Below, piece by piece: positions 42,808-51,363 of a DNA stretch of 54,617 nt. Where the stretch lies: positions 1 to 54,617 of the forward strand of contig MWDX01000032.1 in the NCBI GenBank assembly GCA_002070735.1, given 5' to 3'. This stretch comes from Parcubacteria group bacterium ADurb.Bin115. GTDB lineage: Bacteria; Patescibacteriota; Patescibacteriia; Patescibacteriales; UBA12465. Made by a program: the position numbers and the translations under genes. The number at the start of each line of letters is the position of its first letter. The first letter of the stretch is position 1. Below the pieces are notes generated by a model. That model did not search any database, had not been told where the DNA came from, and saw only the letters and a program-made list of their open reading frames with translations.

Positions 42808-44613
42808 ATGTCTCCAGCCGAGGAAATAAAAGCTAAACTGGATATTGTTGAGGTAATCAGGGAATATCTCCAGGTGAAAGCGGTGGGCGTTAATTTTCAA
42901 GCGCTCTGTCCTTTTCATCGGGAAAAATCCCCCTCTTTTGTAATTTCCCCAGATAAGCAGATTTGGCATTGTTTCGGTTGCGGCAAGGGCGGCGATGTTT
43001 TGTCTTTCGTTCAGGAGATGGAAGGATTAAGTTTTCCCGACACTCTGCGCCTTTTAGCCCCGAAAGCTGGAGTAGTTTTGCGTCAGGCAGCCGCCGGCGA
43101 ATATTCAAAACGGGGGCGTTTGCTTGATTGTTTGGAAAGCGCCGCTAGACAATATGTAAATTATTTGGAGAATGATGCTACCGGCCGGAGAATGAAAGCC
43201 TATCTTCTTAAAAGAGGATTAAGTGAAAATACCATTAAAGACTGGCAGATAGGCTACGGCTCGGAACAATGGACGGCCATGTTTGACTATTTGCGTTCTC
43301 AGAAATTTACCGAGCAAGAAATTTTTGCCGCCGGCTTGGCGGGCAGGAGTGAGCGGGGAAGCGTCTATGATCGTTTTCGCGACCGCATCATTTTTCCTAT
43401 CAGGGAGGCAAGCGGCACGCTCATTGCTTTTACCGCTCGGGTGAATCCGGAAAAAGCGGACACTGTTACCGGGGGTAAATATATCAACAGTCCGCAAACG
43501 GAAGTTTATGATAAAAGCCGCGTATTATTTGCTTTAGATAAAGCGAAGAAAGCCATTAAAGAGCGGGGTTTTGCTATCGTTGTGGAAGGACAGATGGATG
43601 CTATTGCCTGCCATCAGCATGGGTTCACGAATACGGTCGCTTCTTCCGGCACCGCTTTAACTAGGGAACAATTAAAATTGCTCAAGCGTTTTTCTAATAA
43701 CTTGATTTTGTCTTTCGATATGGATAGCGCCGGACAGTTGGCGGCTGATCGCGGCATCAAAGAGGCGCTGGCGCTGGATATGAATATCAAGATTATTGTC
43801 TTGCCTTCCCAGTATAAAGACCCGGATGAATGTCTGCGCGCTAATCCTGATGATTTTAAACAAGCGGTGATAAATTCCCGGCCGATGATGGAATATTATT
43901 TTGAAAAAGTGAAGTCTGGGAAAGATTTACGCAAGCTCAGTGACAAGAAGGAGGTGGCCAGATTGATGCTGGCGATGATTGCTAAGTTTTCCAATAAGAT
44001 TGACCGTGATTACTGGCTACAGCGTCTGGCGGAAAATCTGGGCATCTCTGAACAGGCTTTGCGGGAAAGTTTGCCGGTTGTTCAAGTGAATCGACCAGAG
44101 TTAACTGCGACCAAAGCGACGCTAACGCCGACAGCTCCCGTATTAGGCCTCACTCGCGAAGAAAGACTTTCCGAAATACTGCTAGCTTTACTACTGAAGG
44201 CGCCCGATTTTATCACTTATAGCGTCTCTCATTTAGAACCAGACGACTTATCAGGCGAATCTCTGATTGCGTTTTACAAGAATTTGATTATCTATTATAA
44301 TAAGTTTGCTGTTTTAGATTACGATTCTTTTCGCTTATATTTGCAAGAACAAGCAGATGGTAGTGCTGAGATTATTGATCGCTTGGCTCTTCTGGGGGAA
44401 AAAGACTATTATCAGCATGATGCCAATCAGCTAAAAGCGGAAATTACTAAGGTATTGTTAGAATTGAAACGTTTTAGTCTTAAGCGTCAGATAAAATCTT
44501 TCCAAGATCGGATTAGCGCGGCTGAAGCCGCTGGTGAAAGTGAAGGAATGACGATGTTAATGGAAGAAATAAAAAATTTGACCGAGCAGCTTAACTCGCT
44601 GCATAGCCTCTAA
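42808..44613 (+). CDS. dnaG: DNA primase
   Basis: DnaG synthesises RNA primers for DNA replication. The 601-residue protein has an N-terminal CHC2 zinc finger ([30 protein letters not shown]), the catalytic core with [24 protein letters not shown]-type segment and TOPRIM motifs [15 protein letters not shown] and [15 protein letters not shown]. The C-terminus is a helicase-binding-like helical region. Followed by rpoD after 4 nt, the classic macromolecular synthesis pairing. Confidence 0.96.
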   Translation: MSPAEEIKAKLDIVEVIREYLQVKAVGVNFQALCPFHREKSPSFVISPDKQIWHCFGCGKGGDVLSFVQEMEGLSFPDTLRLLAPKAGVVLRQAAAGEYSKRGRLLDCLESAARQYVNYLENDATGRRMKAYLLKRGLSENTIKDWQIGYGSEQWTAMFDYLRSQKFTEQEIFAAGLAGRSERGSVYDRFRDRIIFPIREASGTLIAFTARVNPEKADTVTGGKYINSPQTEVYDKSRVLFALDKAKKAIKERGFAIVVEGQMDAIACHQHGFTNTVASSGTALTREQLKLLKRFSNNLILSFDMDSAGQLAADRGIKEALALDMNIKIIVLPSQYKDPDECLRANPDDFKQAVINSRPMMEYYFEKVKSGKDLRKLSDKKEVARLMLAMIAKFSNKIDRDYWLQRLAENLGISEQALRESLPVVQVNRPELTATKATLTPTAPVLGLTREERLSEILLALLLKAPDFITYSVSHLEPDDLSGESLIAFYKNLIIYYNKFAVLDYDSFRLYLQEQADGSAEIIDRLALLGEKDYYQHDANQLKAEITKVLLELKRFSLKRQIKSFQDRISAAEAAGESEGMTMLMEEIKNLTEQLNSLHSL

Positions 44614-44617
44614 ATTT

Positions 44618-45877
44618 ATGGCCTTAACTTCAAAAATAACAAAAAATACTAAAAAGCCGGTGAAGAAGGTGATTTGGAAAAAGAAGGTGTCCAAGCCGGT
44701 GAAGAAAGCGCCGGTAAAGAAGGTGGCGGCGCCAGCGATAAAGACGACACCTCAAAATAAGCCCAAAGTGGCGCTTACGCCCCGTGAAGTTGTCCGACCG
44801 ACCGAAGAGCAATTAAAGAAGTTTCTTAATAAAGGGCGTCTGCGCGGTTTCGTTACAGAAACGGAGCTGTTGTATCTTTTTCCGGAAGTGGAAGAATATA
44901 TTTATGAATATGATGTCTTTTTAGGAGAATTGCAGAAGAATGGCATCCGTATCGCTGAAGATTCTGGCCGGATTTTGGATGTGCAGGAAAAGAATCCCCA
45001 CATTACTTCGACCAAAGCGGCGGCGGCTGTTACTTTTGATTTGTCTAAATTGAGCGCCGATTCCATTCAGATGTATTTAAAGGAAATAGGTAAAGTCCCT
45101 TTGCTTAGCGGTGAGGAAGAAGTAGAACTGGCCAAGAGGAAAGAAAAAGGAGATAAAGAAGCGGAAAAGAAGATTATTGAAGCCAATTTGCGTTTAGTGG
45201 TATCAATTGCCAAGAAGTTTGCCGGGGCCAAGGGCTTAAGTCTTTTGGACTTGATTCAGGAGGGCAATATCGGCCTATTTAGAGCCGTGGAGAAGTTTGA
45301 ATACCGTAAGGGCTATAAGTTTTCTACCTATGCCACGTGGTGGATTAGGCAGGCTATTACCAGAGCTTTAGCTGATCAAAGCCGCACTATTCGTATTCCG
45401 GTTCATATGGTGGAGACAATTAATAAATTCCAGCAGGTGCAGAGAACTTTAATCCAGGAATTGGGGCGGGAGCCTTTGGCTGAAGAAATCGCTTCAGAGA
45501 TGGGAGAAAATATTGAAAAGGTGAGATATATTATCAAGATTTCCCAAGACACCATTTCTTTGGAAACCAGCATCGGCGATGATGAGGAGGATTCAACCCT
45601 AGAGGATTTTATTGAAGACGTGAAGAATGTCACTCCGGACAGGGCGGCCGCTTTACAACTACTACGTGATTACGTGAAGAATATCGTGGCTCAGCTGTCT
45701 CCGCGTGAACAGAAGATTTTAGAGATGCGCTTCGGTTTGATTGACGGCGTAGCTCATACTTTGGAAGAAGTGGGCCAAGAATTTGAAGTAACCAGAGAGC
45801 GCATCCGTCAAATTGAAAGCAAGGCTTTGGAAAAAATCAGAAAACTGAAGGGCTTGGAGAAGCTGAAGGATTATTAA
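44618..45877 (+). CDS. rpoD: RNA polymerase primary sigma factor (sigma-70)
   Basis: The 419-residue protein has the region 2 core ([66 protein letters not shown]), region 3 ([26 protein letters not shown]) and region 4 ([49 protein letters not shown]). A Lys/Pro/Val-rich, low-complexity stretch (residues 7-50) precedes a reduced region 1.1. No large non-conserved region is inserted. Confidence 0.97.
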   Translation: MALTSKITKNTKKPVKKVIWKKKVSKPVKKAPVKKVAAPAIKTTPQNKPKVALTPREVVRPTEEQLKKFLNKGRLRGFVTETELLYLFPEVEEYIYEYDVFLGELQKNGIRIAEDSGRILDVQEKNPHITSTKAAAAVTFDLSKLSADSIQMYLKEIGKVPLLSGEEEVELAKRKEKGDKEAEKKIIEANLRLVVSIAKKFAGAKGLSLLDLIQEGNIGLFRAVEKFEYRKGYKFSTYATWWIRQAITRALADQSRTIRIPVHMVETINKFQQVQRTLIQELGREPLAEEIASEMGENIEKVRYIIKISQDTISLETSIGDDEEDSTLEDFIEDVKNVTPDRAAALQLLRDYVKNIVAQLSPREQKILEMRFGLIDGVAHTLEEVGQEFEVTRERIRQIESKALEKIRKLKGLEKLKDY

Positions 45878-45909
45878 TTTTAAAGAGAAGTTTTTTAATT
45901 TTAGCATTA

Positions 45910-45937
45910 TTGACATAATGTCCTAATCTGGTATTAT
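45910..45937 (+). promoter_or_regulatory. Promoter of the intron-split tRNA-Asn gene
   Basis: TTGACA (45910-45915) and TATTAT (45932-45937) are separated by 16 nt. Transcription would start near 45944, about 60 nt before the tRNA. Confidence 0.7.
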
Positions 45938-46040
45938 ATTAGTAAATATTTCTATTGAAATATTTTGTTTTTTAAGCAGGGAGCAGGACTTTCGACAATT
46001 TAATATTCCCGGGTAGCGCAGCGGTAGCGCAGTTGGCTGT

Positions 46041-46587
46041 GAACACACTTTCTCTTTTGCTATAATATTATTATGACAAAAGATAAGAGAAAAGACGCTG
46101 ATCGTGCCGAATATTTAAAGGCGATGGTTAATGGTGGCGAAAGCAAATCCGTTAATTAGCCTTTGAATATAAAGGTGGCAAATGTTCCGTTTGCGGTGAC
46201 GATAGATGTTTAAAGGCTCTTGAATTTCATCACTTGGAATCTGATAAAAAATTTTGGTATATCTGCTAAAGGTTATACCAGAAGCTGGCAGGTTATAAAG
46301 AAAGAGCTGGATAAATGTATATTGTTAGGCGCAAATTGTCATCGTGAGGTGCACGTAAGCAACACGCAGCTTCCTCAAGTAATTGTGGAAAGAAAACGAG
46401 GTGAACTGTCTGGAAGCCTAAAATCGAAAGATTATGGTAATCAGCAGCCAAGCCCTAATTCGTTAGGGAAGGTTCAGAGACTATCCTGAAAAGGAGTAGG
46501 CCCGTTCTTAGAACGGCCCGAAGTGCCTCGCATCCATTATTTGGATGATGATATAGTCCACACCATTAAGAAATTAGTGGGTAAGTG
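46041..46587 (+). ncRNA. Group I self-splicing intron in the tRNA-Asn anticodon loop
   Basis: The 547-nt insert starts after a U (46040) and ends with G (46587), as group I introns do. The core motifs are present: GCAGCCAAG (46444-46452), a CCCTAA-TTCG-TTAGGG hairpin (46453-46468), GTTCAGAGACTA (46472-46483) and GATATAGTCC (46550-46559), with GACTAT and ATAGTC able to form P7. A further hairpin CATCCA/TGGATG lies near 46531-46547. The position between the second and third anticodon bases (35/36) prevents the unspliced RNA from working as a tRNA. It contains a decayed HNH endonuclease gene. Confidence 0.88.
46073..46489 (+). pseudogene. Decayed HNH homing endonuclease in the intron
   Basis: The reading frame starts at 46073 with MTKDKRKDADRAEYL and stops at TAG (46157-46159). 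In the next frame (from 46162) the sequence continues FEYKGGKCSVCGDDRC ... LEFHHL, and in a third frame (from about 46250) ISAKGYTRSWQVIKKELDK ... NCHREVH. Together these give an HNH domain (two CxxC zinc knuckles, HH and NCH motifs) typical of intron-encoded endonucleases, broken by two frameshifts. It is probably inactive; sequence error is an alternative. Confidence 0.8.
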
Positions 46588-46634
46588 TAACCAATTGGTC
46601 GTGGGTTCGAATCCCACCCCGGGAGCTAGGAATA

Positions 46635-46660
46635 AAATAGGCTGATATAAGCCTATTTTT
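46635..46660 (+). terminator. Intrinsic terminator after tRNA-Asn
   Basis: AATAGGCT pairs with AGCCTATT around GATATA, followed by TTTT. It ends the tRNA transcript right after the 3' exon. Confidence 0.8.
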
Positions 46661-46719
46661 GATTTTGCCAATTAAAAACCCTTGCAGGTTTAACATTTTG
46701 TTGATGCATTTTAACATAG

Positions 46720-46786
46720 AAATAGTGGTTAATTATTAGCTAAAGTTGGGAAACTTTATTTTACAGCTAATTTTACCACTATTTTT
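46720..46786. repeat. Long inverted repeat between the tRNA and the accessory genes
   Basis: AAATAGTGGT (46720-46729) pairs with ACCACTATTT (46775-46784), inside it TTAGCT with AGCTAA (46736-46741/46765-46770), and in the centre AAAGTT-GG-GA-AACTTT. Together a long interrupted hairpin of about 65 nt. It could be a terminator, a MITE-like element or a recognition site at the edge of the accessory region. Confidence 0.5.
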
Positions 46787-46830
46787 GTTTTATCCACCAC
46801 ACTAATTATTATAGAGCCTAATTTCACGCA

Positions 46831-46859
46831 TTGACTTTTGTCAATTTTTGTGGAAAAAT
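46831..46859 (+). promoter_or_regulatory. Promoter upstream of the RNase H-like gene
   Basis: TTGACT (46831-46836), 17 nt, then an extended -10 with TGG-AAAAAT (46851-46859). The expected start lies only a few nt before the ATG at 46873. Confidence 0.5.
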
Positions 46860-46872
46860 TAAAGCAAAATAT

Positions 46873-47721
46873 ATGTCGGCTACGAATGATTTAATTATTA
46901 ACTGCGACGGATCAGCTATTGGCGGACGCGGTAAAATAGTGGGTTGCGCTGGGATAGTTAAGTATCCAGACTATTGTGAAAAGCCAGACGAAATAATACA
47001 GTTGGCATATAATATGGGTACTTGTACAAATATGGAGATTTTGTCCATTCTTAATTCCATAAAATGGGTTAATGGCCATCAAGAAGATTTGAAAAGCTTA
47101 GGAGTAACGAGGATTATTATATATAACGATTGTGATACGGTAGTTGATATATGTAATAAGTGGGTTTTTCAATGGGTAAGCAATGGCTGGAAAAGGAATG
47201 ATGGCGGAGATATTAAAAATCTTAGCACCTGGAAAGAATATTATAGGGAACAAAGAAAAATGACTTTTCCGTTCGAGATACATTGGGTGAAAGGGAAAAA
47301 GACAGAAGAAAGAAAAGCGGTTGATAAGTTGGCAAAATTAGCAACACATCAGCAAATTAAAAAAGTCAATTTTAATTACATCCCAGTTAAACAGGGCAGA
47401 ACGTTGACTAAAAATAAATTTATACTAGAAGATTATAATGCTTCTGGACAACAAGCTATCATCAGGGTTTATTTTCATTCAATAATAAATAGGACTAAAG
47501 GTTCTGATTATGAAATAAGATTTGAAGAAATAGATGATAAATTTCAAGTAGTCGGTAGATATAGAGCTTACGCATCAAAAGAAATAGACAGAGCGGTTGA
47601 TAGAGGACATTTTTATAAAGCCAAATTCAATGATAGAAAGCCACCATTTATACTTGATATTCGAACGCTAAAAATTAATCAGGAATCTAGTATAAATAAA
47701 AAGGTGAAGTCTAATATGTAG
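46873..47721 (+). CDS. RNase HI-like protein with an extra C-terminal domain
   Basis: The 282-residue protein starts with MSATNDLIINCDGSA. RNase H-fold acidic residues appear in order: DGSA, NMEIL (Glu in a helix), IYNDCDTVVD and the final VDKLAKLA, with the HWVKGKK loop before the last. This matches RNase HI-type catalytic geometry (D-E-D-D). About 100 residues follow (SGQQAIIRVYFHSIINRTKGSDYEIRFEEIDDKFQV) that I do not recognise, so it may be more than a household RNase H. It is AT-rich, the first gene after the tRNA, and 5 nt from the next gene. Confidence 0.75.
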   Translation: MSATNDLIINCDGSAIGGRGKIVGCAGIVKYPDYCEKPDEIIQLAYNMGTCTNMEILSILNSIKWVNGHQEDLKSLGVTRIIIYNDCDTVVDICNKWVFQWVSNGWKRNDGGDIKNLSTWKEYYREQRKMTFPFEIHWVKGKKTEERKAVDKLAKLATHQQIKKVNFNYIPVKQGRTLTKNKFILEDYNASGQQAIIRVYFHSIINRTKGSDYEIRFEEIDDKFQVVGRYRAYASKEIDRAVDRGHFYKAKFNDRKPPFILDIRTLKINQESSINKKVKSNM

Positions 47722-47726
47722 AGGTT

Positions 47727-48185
47727 ATGGAAATAAAGAATCTAACAACAAAAAATCTTTTAGAACTTTATGCAAATATTGTAGAAGAGTTAAGAAGTAG
47801 AAAGATCGTTAGAACTAAAAATAACATAGTTGCTGATTATGCCGAATATTTAGTTGCAAAAAATTTGAATTTAGAACTAATGCCAAATTCAAATAAACAT
47901 TTTGACGCAATTGACAACAAAACTAACTATAAATTTCAAATCAAGTCTAGAAGAATTACTAACTACAACAAGTCAAAACTTCTTGGGGTTGTAAGAGATT
48001 TAGATTTTACTGGCTTTGATTATTTGGTTGTTGTATATTTTGATATTAATTTCAAGGTTATAGAATCATTCATGATACCAAAGGAGATATTAAAAATATA
48101 TTCTAAATATAACAAACTCCAGAATGGATATAGGATTTCATCAAAAGTTTTTGAGGATGCTTCTGTAAAAAAAATTAATTTATGA
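47727..48185 (+). CDS. PD-(D/E)XK-like protein (DUF6998-like)
   Basis: The 152-residue protein has a pattern KHFDAIDN...YKFQIKSRR that fits the Asp then (E/Q)xK core of PD-(D/E)XK nuclease folds (here QIK), preceded by the helix ADYAEYLVAKNLNLELMPNS. The layout resembles DUF6998. FDYLVVVYFDINFKV and the FMIPKEIL region follow. A restriction-enzyme-like or DNA-related role is plausible but not shown. Its neighbour is an RNase H-like gene. Confidence 0.6.
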   Translation: MEIKNLTTKNLLELYANIVEELRSRKIVRTKNNIVADYAEYLVAKNLNLELMPNSNKHFDAIDNKTNYKFQIKSRRITNYNKSKLLGVVRDLDFTGFDYLVVVYFDINFKVIESFMIPKEILKIYSKYNKLQNGYRISSKVFEDASVKKINL

Positions 48186-48244
48186 ACGTAAAAAAATTAA
48201 TAAAAAAAGATTGGCACGTGGACGCAGGTATAATTTTTTTATAA
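48182..48244 (+). pseudogene. Short truncated frame overlapping the previous stop
   Basis: ATG 48182 overlaps the TGA of the PD-(D/E)XK-like gene (ATGA). Twenty codons, MNVKKLIKKDWHVDAGIIFL, then TAA. The start resembles the first residues of HicA-type toxins (K-V-K-E-L-I-K...), but the rest is missing. It is most likely a remnant or chance. Confidence 0.2.
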
Positions 48245-48335
48245 TTTTATTAGCGTCAGCAGGTTTTAGTGCTGTTAATAGCAATATATTTATAATAATC
48301 TGCACGTATAAGTAGATATAACGCATAATATTTTA

Positions 48336-48494
48336 ATGAAATACAAAAGAATATCTGAATTGGAATGCGATTCGGAAAAGGTGGTAAAAATTGGTAATTT
48401 AATTATTCGTGATTTAAATAAAAGCGTGAATGATTTGGTCGATGATTTTAAAAAAATGTCTATTGAAGCTTATGGATATGTTAAAGAAAAGTAA
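48336..48494 (+). pseudogene. 5' part of a frameshifted two-domain gene
   Basis: This frame encodes 52 residues (MKYKRISELECDSEKVVKIG ... EAYGYVKEK). It ends at TAA 48492, while the downstream -1 frame (from about 48487) carries on as VIKRLYKYTNIFNRGIKIESPKRF with no start codon of its own until 48656. Together they read as one gene broken by a single-base shift in the A-rich TTAAAGAAAAG. See the next entry. Confidence 0.4.
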
Positions 48495-48655
48495 TTAAGC
48501 GTTTATATAAATATACGAATATCTTTAATAGAGGAATAAAAATAGAATCACCAAAGAGATTCAAAAATGTCGGAGAAAATTTTGTTATTTCTGGTTCAGT
48601 TTCTAGGGCCTGGCTTAAATCCGAAATTGGATATAGAGACTGTATTTCTATTGAG

Positions 48656-49486
48656 ATGTATGATATTAATAGCCGATTGATTATGGGTGGTAATGTTATT
48701 TTAGGGGTTTCAAGCGATGAAATAGAAAAATCTGATGATAGTAGGTTTTTTGATTTTCTTTACATCTTTCAGTTCCATTTCGGAAGTGGGCTAAAAGAGT
48801 CATTTGGTTGTATGACTATCAGGCTACAAGGTTGGGGAAAAAAATCACAATCTATTTTTATACCTGTAAATGTAAAATTTTTTAATCCAGACGGTGGGTT
48901 GAGCGGAAAAATTAAAAGAAGGCATAAAAAGGTAGGTAGCTTAGTTGAGAAATATGAGAGAGATTCTGTTGTATATGATAAAAAGATGTCAAAAATTTAT
49001 CAGAGTCGTCAAAAAAAGTCTTATATAAATGACGAAAAAGATGATCAAACGCAGTATGTTATTCCATTTGATAATGATAGATGGCAAATGCTGGAAGGCC
49101 TTTTAGGTGTATTTGAGGAGAGCGGCGAGGAAGTGCCTAAAAAATATACATTTTCAAAAGAAGATTTGGCCGAAGAAAAATTAAAAAAGAAATATAAAAA
49201 TCTGATTGAATGGCGTGGCCCATTGTGTGGCGGCACAATAGGAAACATGGATGGTTTCCAATTTACTGTATATAGTAACGATCATGGAGGTCATTTTCAC
49301 GTCATACATAAAGGTCGGCGTGTTGATGCTAGGTTTTCTTTCCCGGATATTAAATTAATTAGTTATAAGTCCAAGAATTATATTAGCTCTAAAGAAGCAG
49401 TAAAAATAGCTGATTATTTTAAATTACCTCAGAATTTTAAAGTATTAGAAGATGAATTTAAAAGAAGAGAGAGTGCTTTAAAATAG
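48656..49486 (+). CDS. 3' part of the frameshifted gene: Gmad2-like and DUF4160-like domains
   Basis: From the ATG at 48656, 276 residues are open, but protein-like sequence starts earlier (about 48490). The extended N-terminus IESPKRFKNVGENFVISGSV resembles a Gmad2 immunoglobulin-like domain (surface or export proteins), and the first residues after 48656 complete it. A charged linker (KYERDSVVYDKKMSKIY) follows. The C-terminal part has YSNDHGGHFHVIHKGRRVDARF, close to the DUF4160 pattern NDH..PHFHV. The combination is unusual. Function is unknown; if the frameshift is real, the gene is inactive or starts internally. Confidence 0.5.
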   Translation: MYDINSRLIMGGNVILGVSSDEIEKSDDSRFFDFLYIFQFHFGSGLKESFGCMTIRLQGWGKKSQSIFIPVNVKFFNPDGGLSGKIKRRHKKVGSLVEKYERDSVVYDKKMSKIYQSRQKKSYINDEKDDQTQYVIPFDNDRWQMLEGLLGVFEESGEEVPKKYTFSKEDLAEEKLKKKYKNLIEWRGPLCGGTIGNMDGFQFTVYSNDHGGHFHVIHKGRRVDARFSFPDIKLISYKSKNYISSKEAVKIADYFKLPQNFKVLEDEFKRRESALK

Positions 49487-49725
49487 TTTATTACTATTAT
49501 TTCCTTATTCTGTCAAATAGCCAATAAAATAAGCCCTTTGCACTGTCCTATTTGTTCCATTTTTTTTCAAATACCCGACCGACTCCCGTTATTTTGGCCT
49601 AGAAAAATACCCCTTAAACCCTTTGGAAACTGCTAGTTTTTCAGTTTGAATCCAACGTGTGGAGCCAACAAAATTTTAGTGTAGTAGACCGAGATATTTC
49701 GTCTAATATTAGTCAAAAAATAAAG

Positions 49726-49750
49726 AAACTCAGTTTATGCTGAGTTTTTT
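49726..49750 (+). terminator. Intrinsic terminator
   Basis: AAACTCAG pairs with CTGAGTTT around TTTATG, followed by a T-run. It lies 240 nt after the frameshifted gene. Confidence 0.75.
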
Positions 49751-49961
49751 AAAGGGCAGGAAACCCTGCACGAGCTGCCAGCGAGTGCGGGGAGGAGGTC
49801 ATTCGAAATAACCTCTAATGATTGGTAACTAGCCGACTAAATATATTATCAAGCCAATGCTTCGTCGGGAGTTTTACGCTTTTTATACATCGCCGCCAAC
49901 TCTCCAATAAAACAGTTTATTTCATTTTGAAAATACTCTAGATATTTATCGACTATAAACC

Positions 49962-49986
49962 AAAAAGGGCAAGAAATTGCCTTTTT
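49962..49986. terminator. Bidirectional terminator-like hairpin upstream of nurA
   Basis: AAAAAGG(G)CAA pairs with TTGCCTTTTT around GAAA, with a single bulged G. A-run and T-run make it functional on both strands. It insulates the nurA operon. Confidence 0.6.
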
Positions 49987-50029
49987 CTCTATTTGATTAT
50001 TCGTTTTTATTCCAGTATTTAGTAGTTTG

Positions 50030-50038
50030 TGGTAGAAT
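50030..50038 (+). promoter_or_regulatory. Extended -10 promoter of the nurA-herA-druA-like operon
   Basis: TGG-TAGAAT (TGnTAGAAT) at 50030-50038 lies 64 nt upstream of the nurA-like ATG. The -35 region is weak (TTCCAG). Confidence 0.45.
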
Positions 50039-50102
50039 TATAGCATAAAAGCTTTTAGGATATATTAGTAAATTCTTTATATAGAAAAAGCATTAATTTT
50101 TT

Positions 50103-51341
50103 ATGTTTTTAATTACAGAAGAAACAATTAATTCTGTTGCAAAACAGATAAATGAAAGAAATAGTAAAAATTATTCTATCCCAATAATAGGGGATGAAAC
50201 AAATTCAGAAATACCGCATTTTTTTGAAATTTTAAATTTTGAAGAAATAGATAAGACTGAAAGAAAATTTTATGCTATAGATGGAAGTTATAATAGCCAC
50301 CAGTTTTATAATGGACTTGCTGTTGGTATTTACTCAGCTGGTTATGTTTGTTATTACAAAGGTAAAGAATTAAGAATGAATAAAAATGCAGATCCGGTAA
50401 TTTTGGGAAAATCATATTACCCAAATAACATTTTAATTTTAAATCAGAACGATCTAAATGAAATATACGATGAACTTCTGGTGTTAGAGCCCGTAAAAAA
50501 ACTTATAAATTTTTTTCAAACTAACCCAGAAGAAATATTTTCTTATGGCAAAGATACTGTTTGTAGTAGCCTCTCAACCCTTTTGTCTTTTTCACAAGAA
50601 ATTTTAGAATGGTCCTTGGTTTTGGAAATAGCTAACCTTGAAGAAACTAAAAAAGGTGATTTTATTCTTCGGGATGGACCATTACGCTCACTACAAATTA
50701 AACAAGAGTTTTTGGTTAGGTTGGGTGAGTATTTGCATTCCAAAGAAATAATAATTGTCGGAATTACAAAAAATTCTCCTATTAAAATGGAACTCTCATA
50801 TACGTATAAGCAAATAGATGATTATTTGCAGGATCAGCTAAAGCCAAAATTTTGTTTTTCAATAGATGATGTAAAAAGACAAAAATTATGCTGTTGGTTC
50901 GAAGTGCCAGATTCAGTGTTGCTGGCATCATATGGTGGCGATAGAGGGTCTGCGATGTATACTAAAAAAGATATAAAAGGTGGCAGAGGTTTTGGCTTTT
51001 TTTCTACCGCTCGCCTTGATTATGTTGAAAAATTACAGAACTATGATTGGGTTATAGTTGATATAAATATTTTTGACGCTATACCTAATATTAAAATAAA
51101 GAATCCGAGTAGAGATTTAGACCAATTAAAAGTAATTTTTAAAGAGTTAACTCGTTTGACACAAGAACATTATATTCTTGGTTACCCATACCCCCTAGTT
51201 GAGGCACATAATTTTGTAACATTAAAAAAGGATTTCAAAGAAGAAATAATCAAGAGAGTCAAATCAGCTTTATATAGCGAACAACGATTAGATAACGTAG
51301 ATATAGAAAATTTATTTTTAGACATTCACGATAAATTTTAA
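50103..51341 (+). CDS. NurA-like nuclease
   Basis: NurA is an RNase H-fold nuclease that works with the HerA translocase in DNA end processing. This 412-residue protein has the metal-site Asp in AIDGSY (Asp60), a second in LRDGPL (Asp191), the GITKNS motif (about residues 220-225) and a C-terminal His in YPYPLVEAH (His369), in the order expected for NurA. Length is typical. It begins a three-gene operon with a HerA-like ATPase 22 nt downstream. NurA is common in archaea and occurs in bacteria mostly in repair or defence contexts. The AT-rich gene is clearly unlike the household part. Confidence 0.85.
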   Translation: MFLITEETINSVAKQINERNSKNYSIPIIGDETNSEIPHFFEILNFEEIDKTERKFYAIDGSYNSHQFYNGLAVGIYSAGYVCYYKGKELRMNKNADPVILGKSYYPNNILILNQNDLNEIYDELLVLEPVKKLINFFQTNPEEIFSYGKDTVCSSLSTLLSFSQEILEWSLVLEIANLEETKKGDFILRDGPLRSLQIKQEFLVRLGEYLHSKEIIIVGITKNSPIKMELSYTYKQIDDYLQDQLKPKFCFSIDDVKRQKLCCWFEVPDSVLLASYGGDRGSAMYTKKDIKGGRGFGFFSTARLDYVEKLQNYDWVIVDINIFDAIPNIKIKNPSRDLDQLKVIFKELTRLTQEHYILGYPYPLVEAHNFVTLKKDFKEEIIKRVKSALYSEQRLDNVDIENLFLDIHDKF

Positions 51342-51363
51342 ATAACTTATATTTATCAAAAAT

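Larger units (their letters stand above)
46007..46625 (+). tRNA. tRNA-Asn(GTT), interrupted by a group I intron
   Basis: Exon 1 (46007-46040) begins TCCCGGGTAGCGC and ends inside the anticodon loop at CTGT. Exon 2 (46588-46625) begins TAACCAATTGG. Joined, they give the 7-bp acceptor stem TCCCGGG/CCCGGGA, a D arm with GCGC/GCGC, the anticodon stem GTTGG/CCAAT with loop CTGTTAA (anticodon GTT), a T arm GTGGG-TTCGAAT-CCCAC and G73. G73, the first T and the GTT loop match bacterial tRNA-Asn. CCA is not encoded (CTA follows). Reading the unspliced 46037-46043 as GTG (His) is wrong because the split lies within it. Confidence 0.9.
49487..50102. other. 616-nt stretch without a clear gene
   Basis: It holds a terminator (49726-49750), a GC-rich segment with inverted repeats (about 49757-49815), a terminator-like hairpin (49962-49986) and the nurA promoter (50030-50038). 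A minus-strand frame without start codon (49849-50035, ending MYKKRKTPDEALA) may be a relic. The run TTTGAATCCAACGTGTGGAG near 49645 looks like a tRNA 3' part but has no pairing 5' side. Confidence 0.5.

Noticed and set aside
46037-46043. Anticodon read as GTG (tRNA-His)
   Set aside because: The split falls within the loop. Joining 46040 to 46588 gives GTT, U at the 5' splice site, G at the intron end, and G73 typical of tRNA-Asn; a His tRNA would need G-1 and C73.
49640-49672. tRNA 3' end (TTTGAATCCAACGTGTGGAGCCA) as a tRNA gene or attachment site
   Set aside because: No upstream sequence pairs with CCAAC or with the acceptor part, and it does not match the 3' end of the tRNA-Asn in the window.
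49849-50035. Minus-strand gene of about 60 codons
   Set aside because: Protein-like end (MYKKRKTPDEALA) but no start codon in the open stretch, and the nurA promoter and a terminator overlap it; at best a relic.
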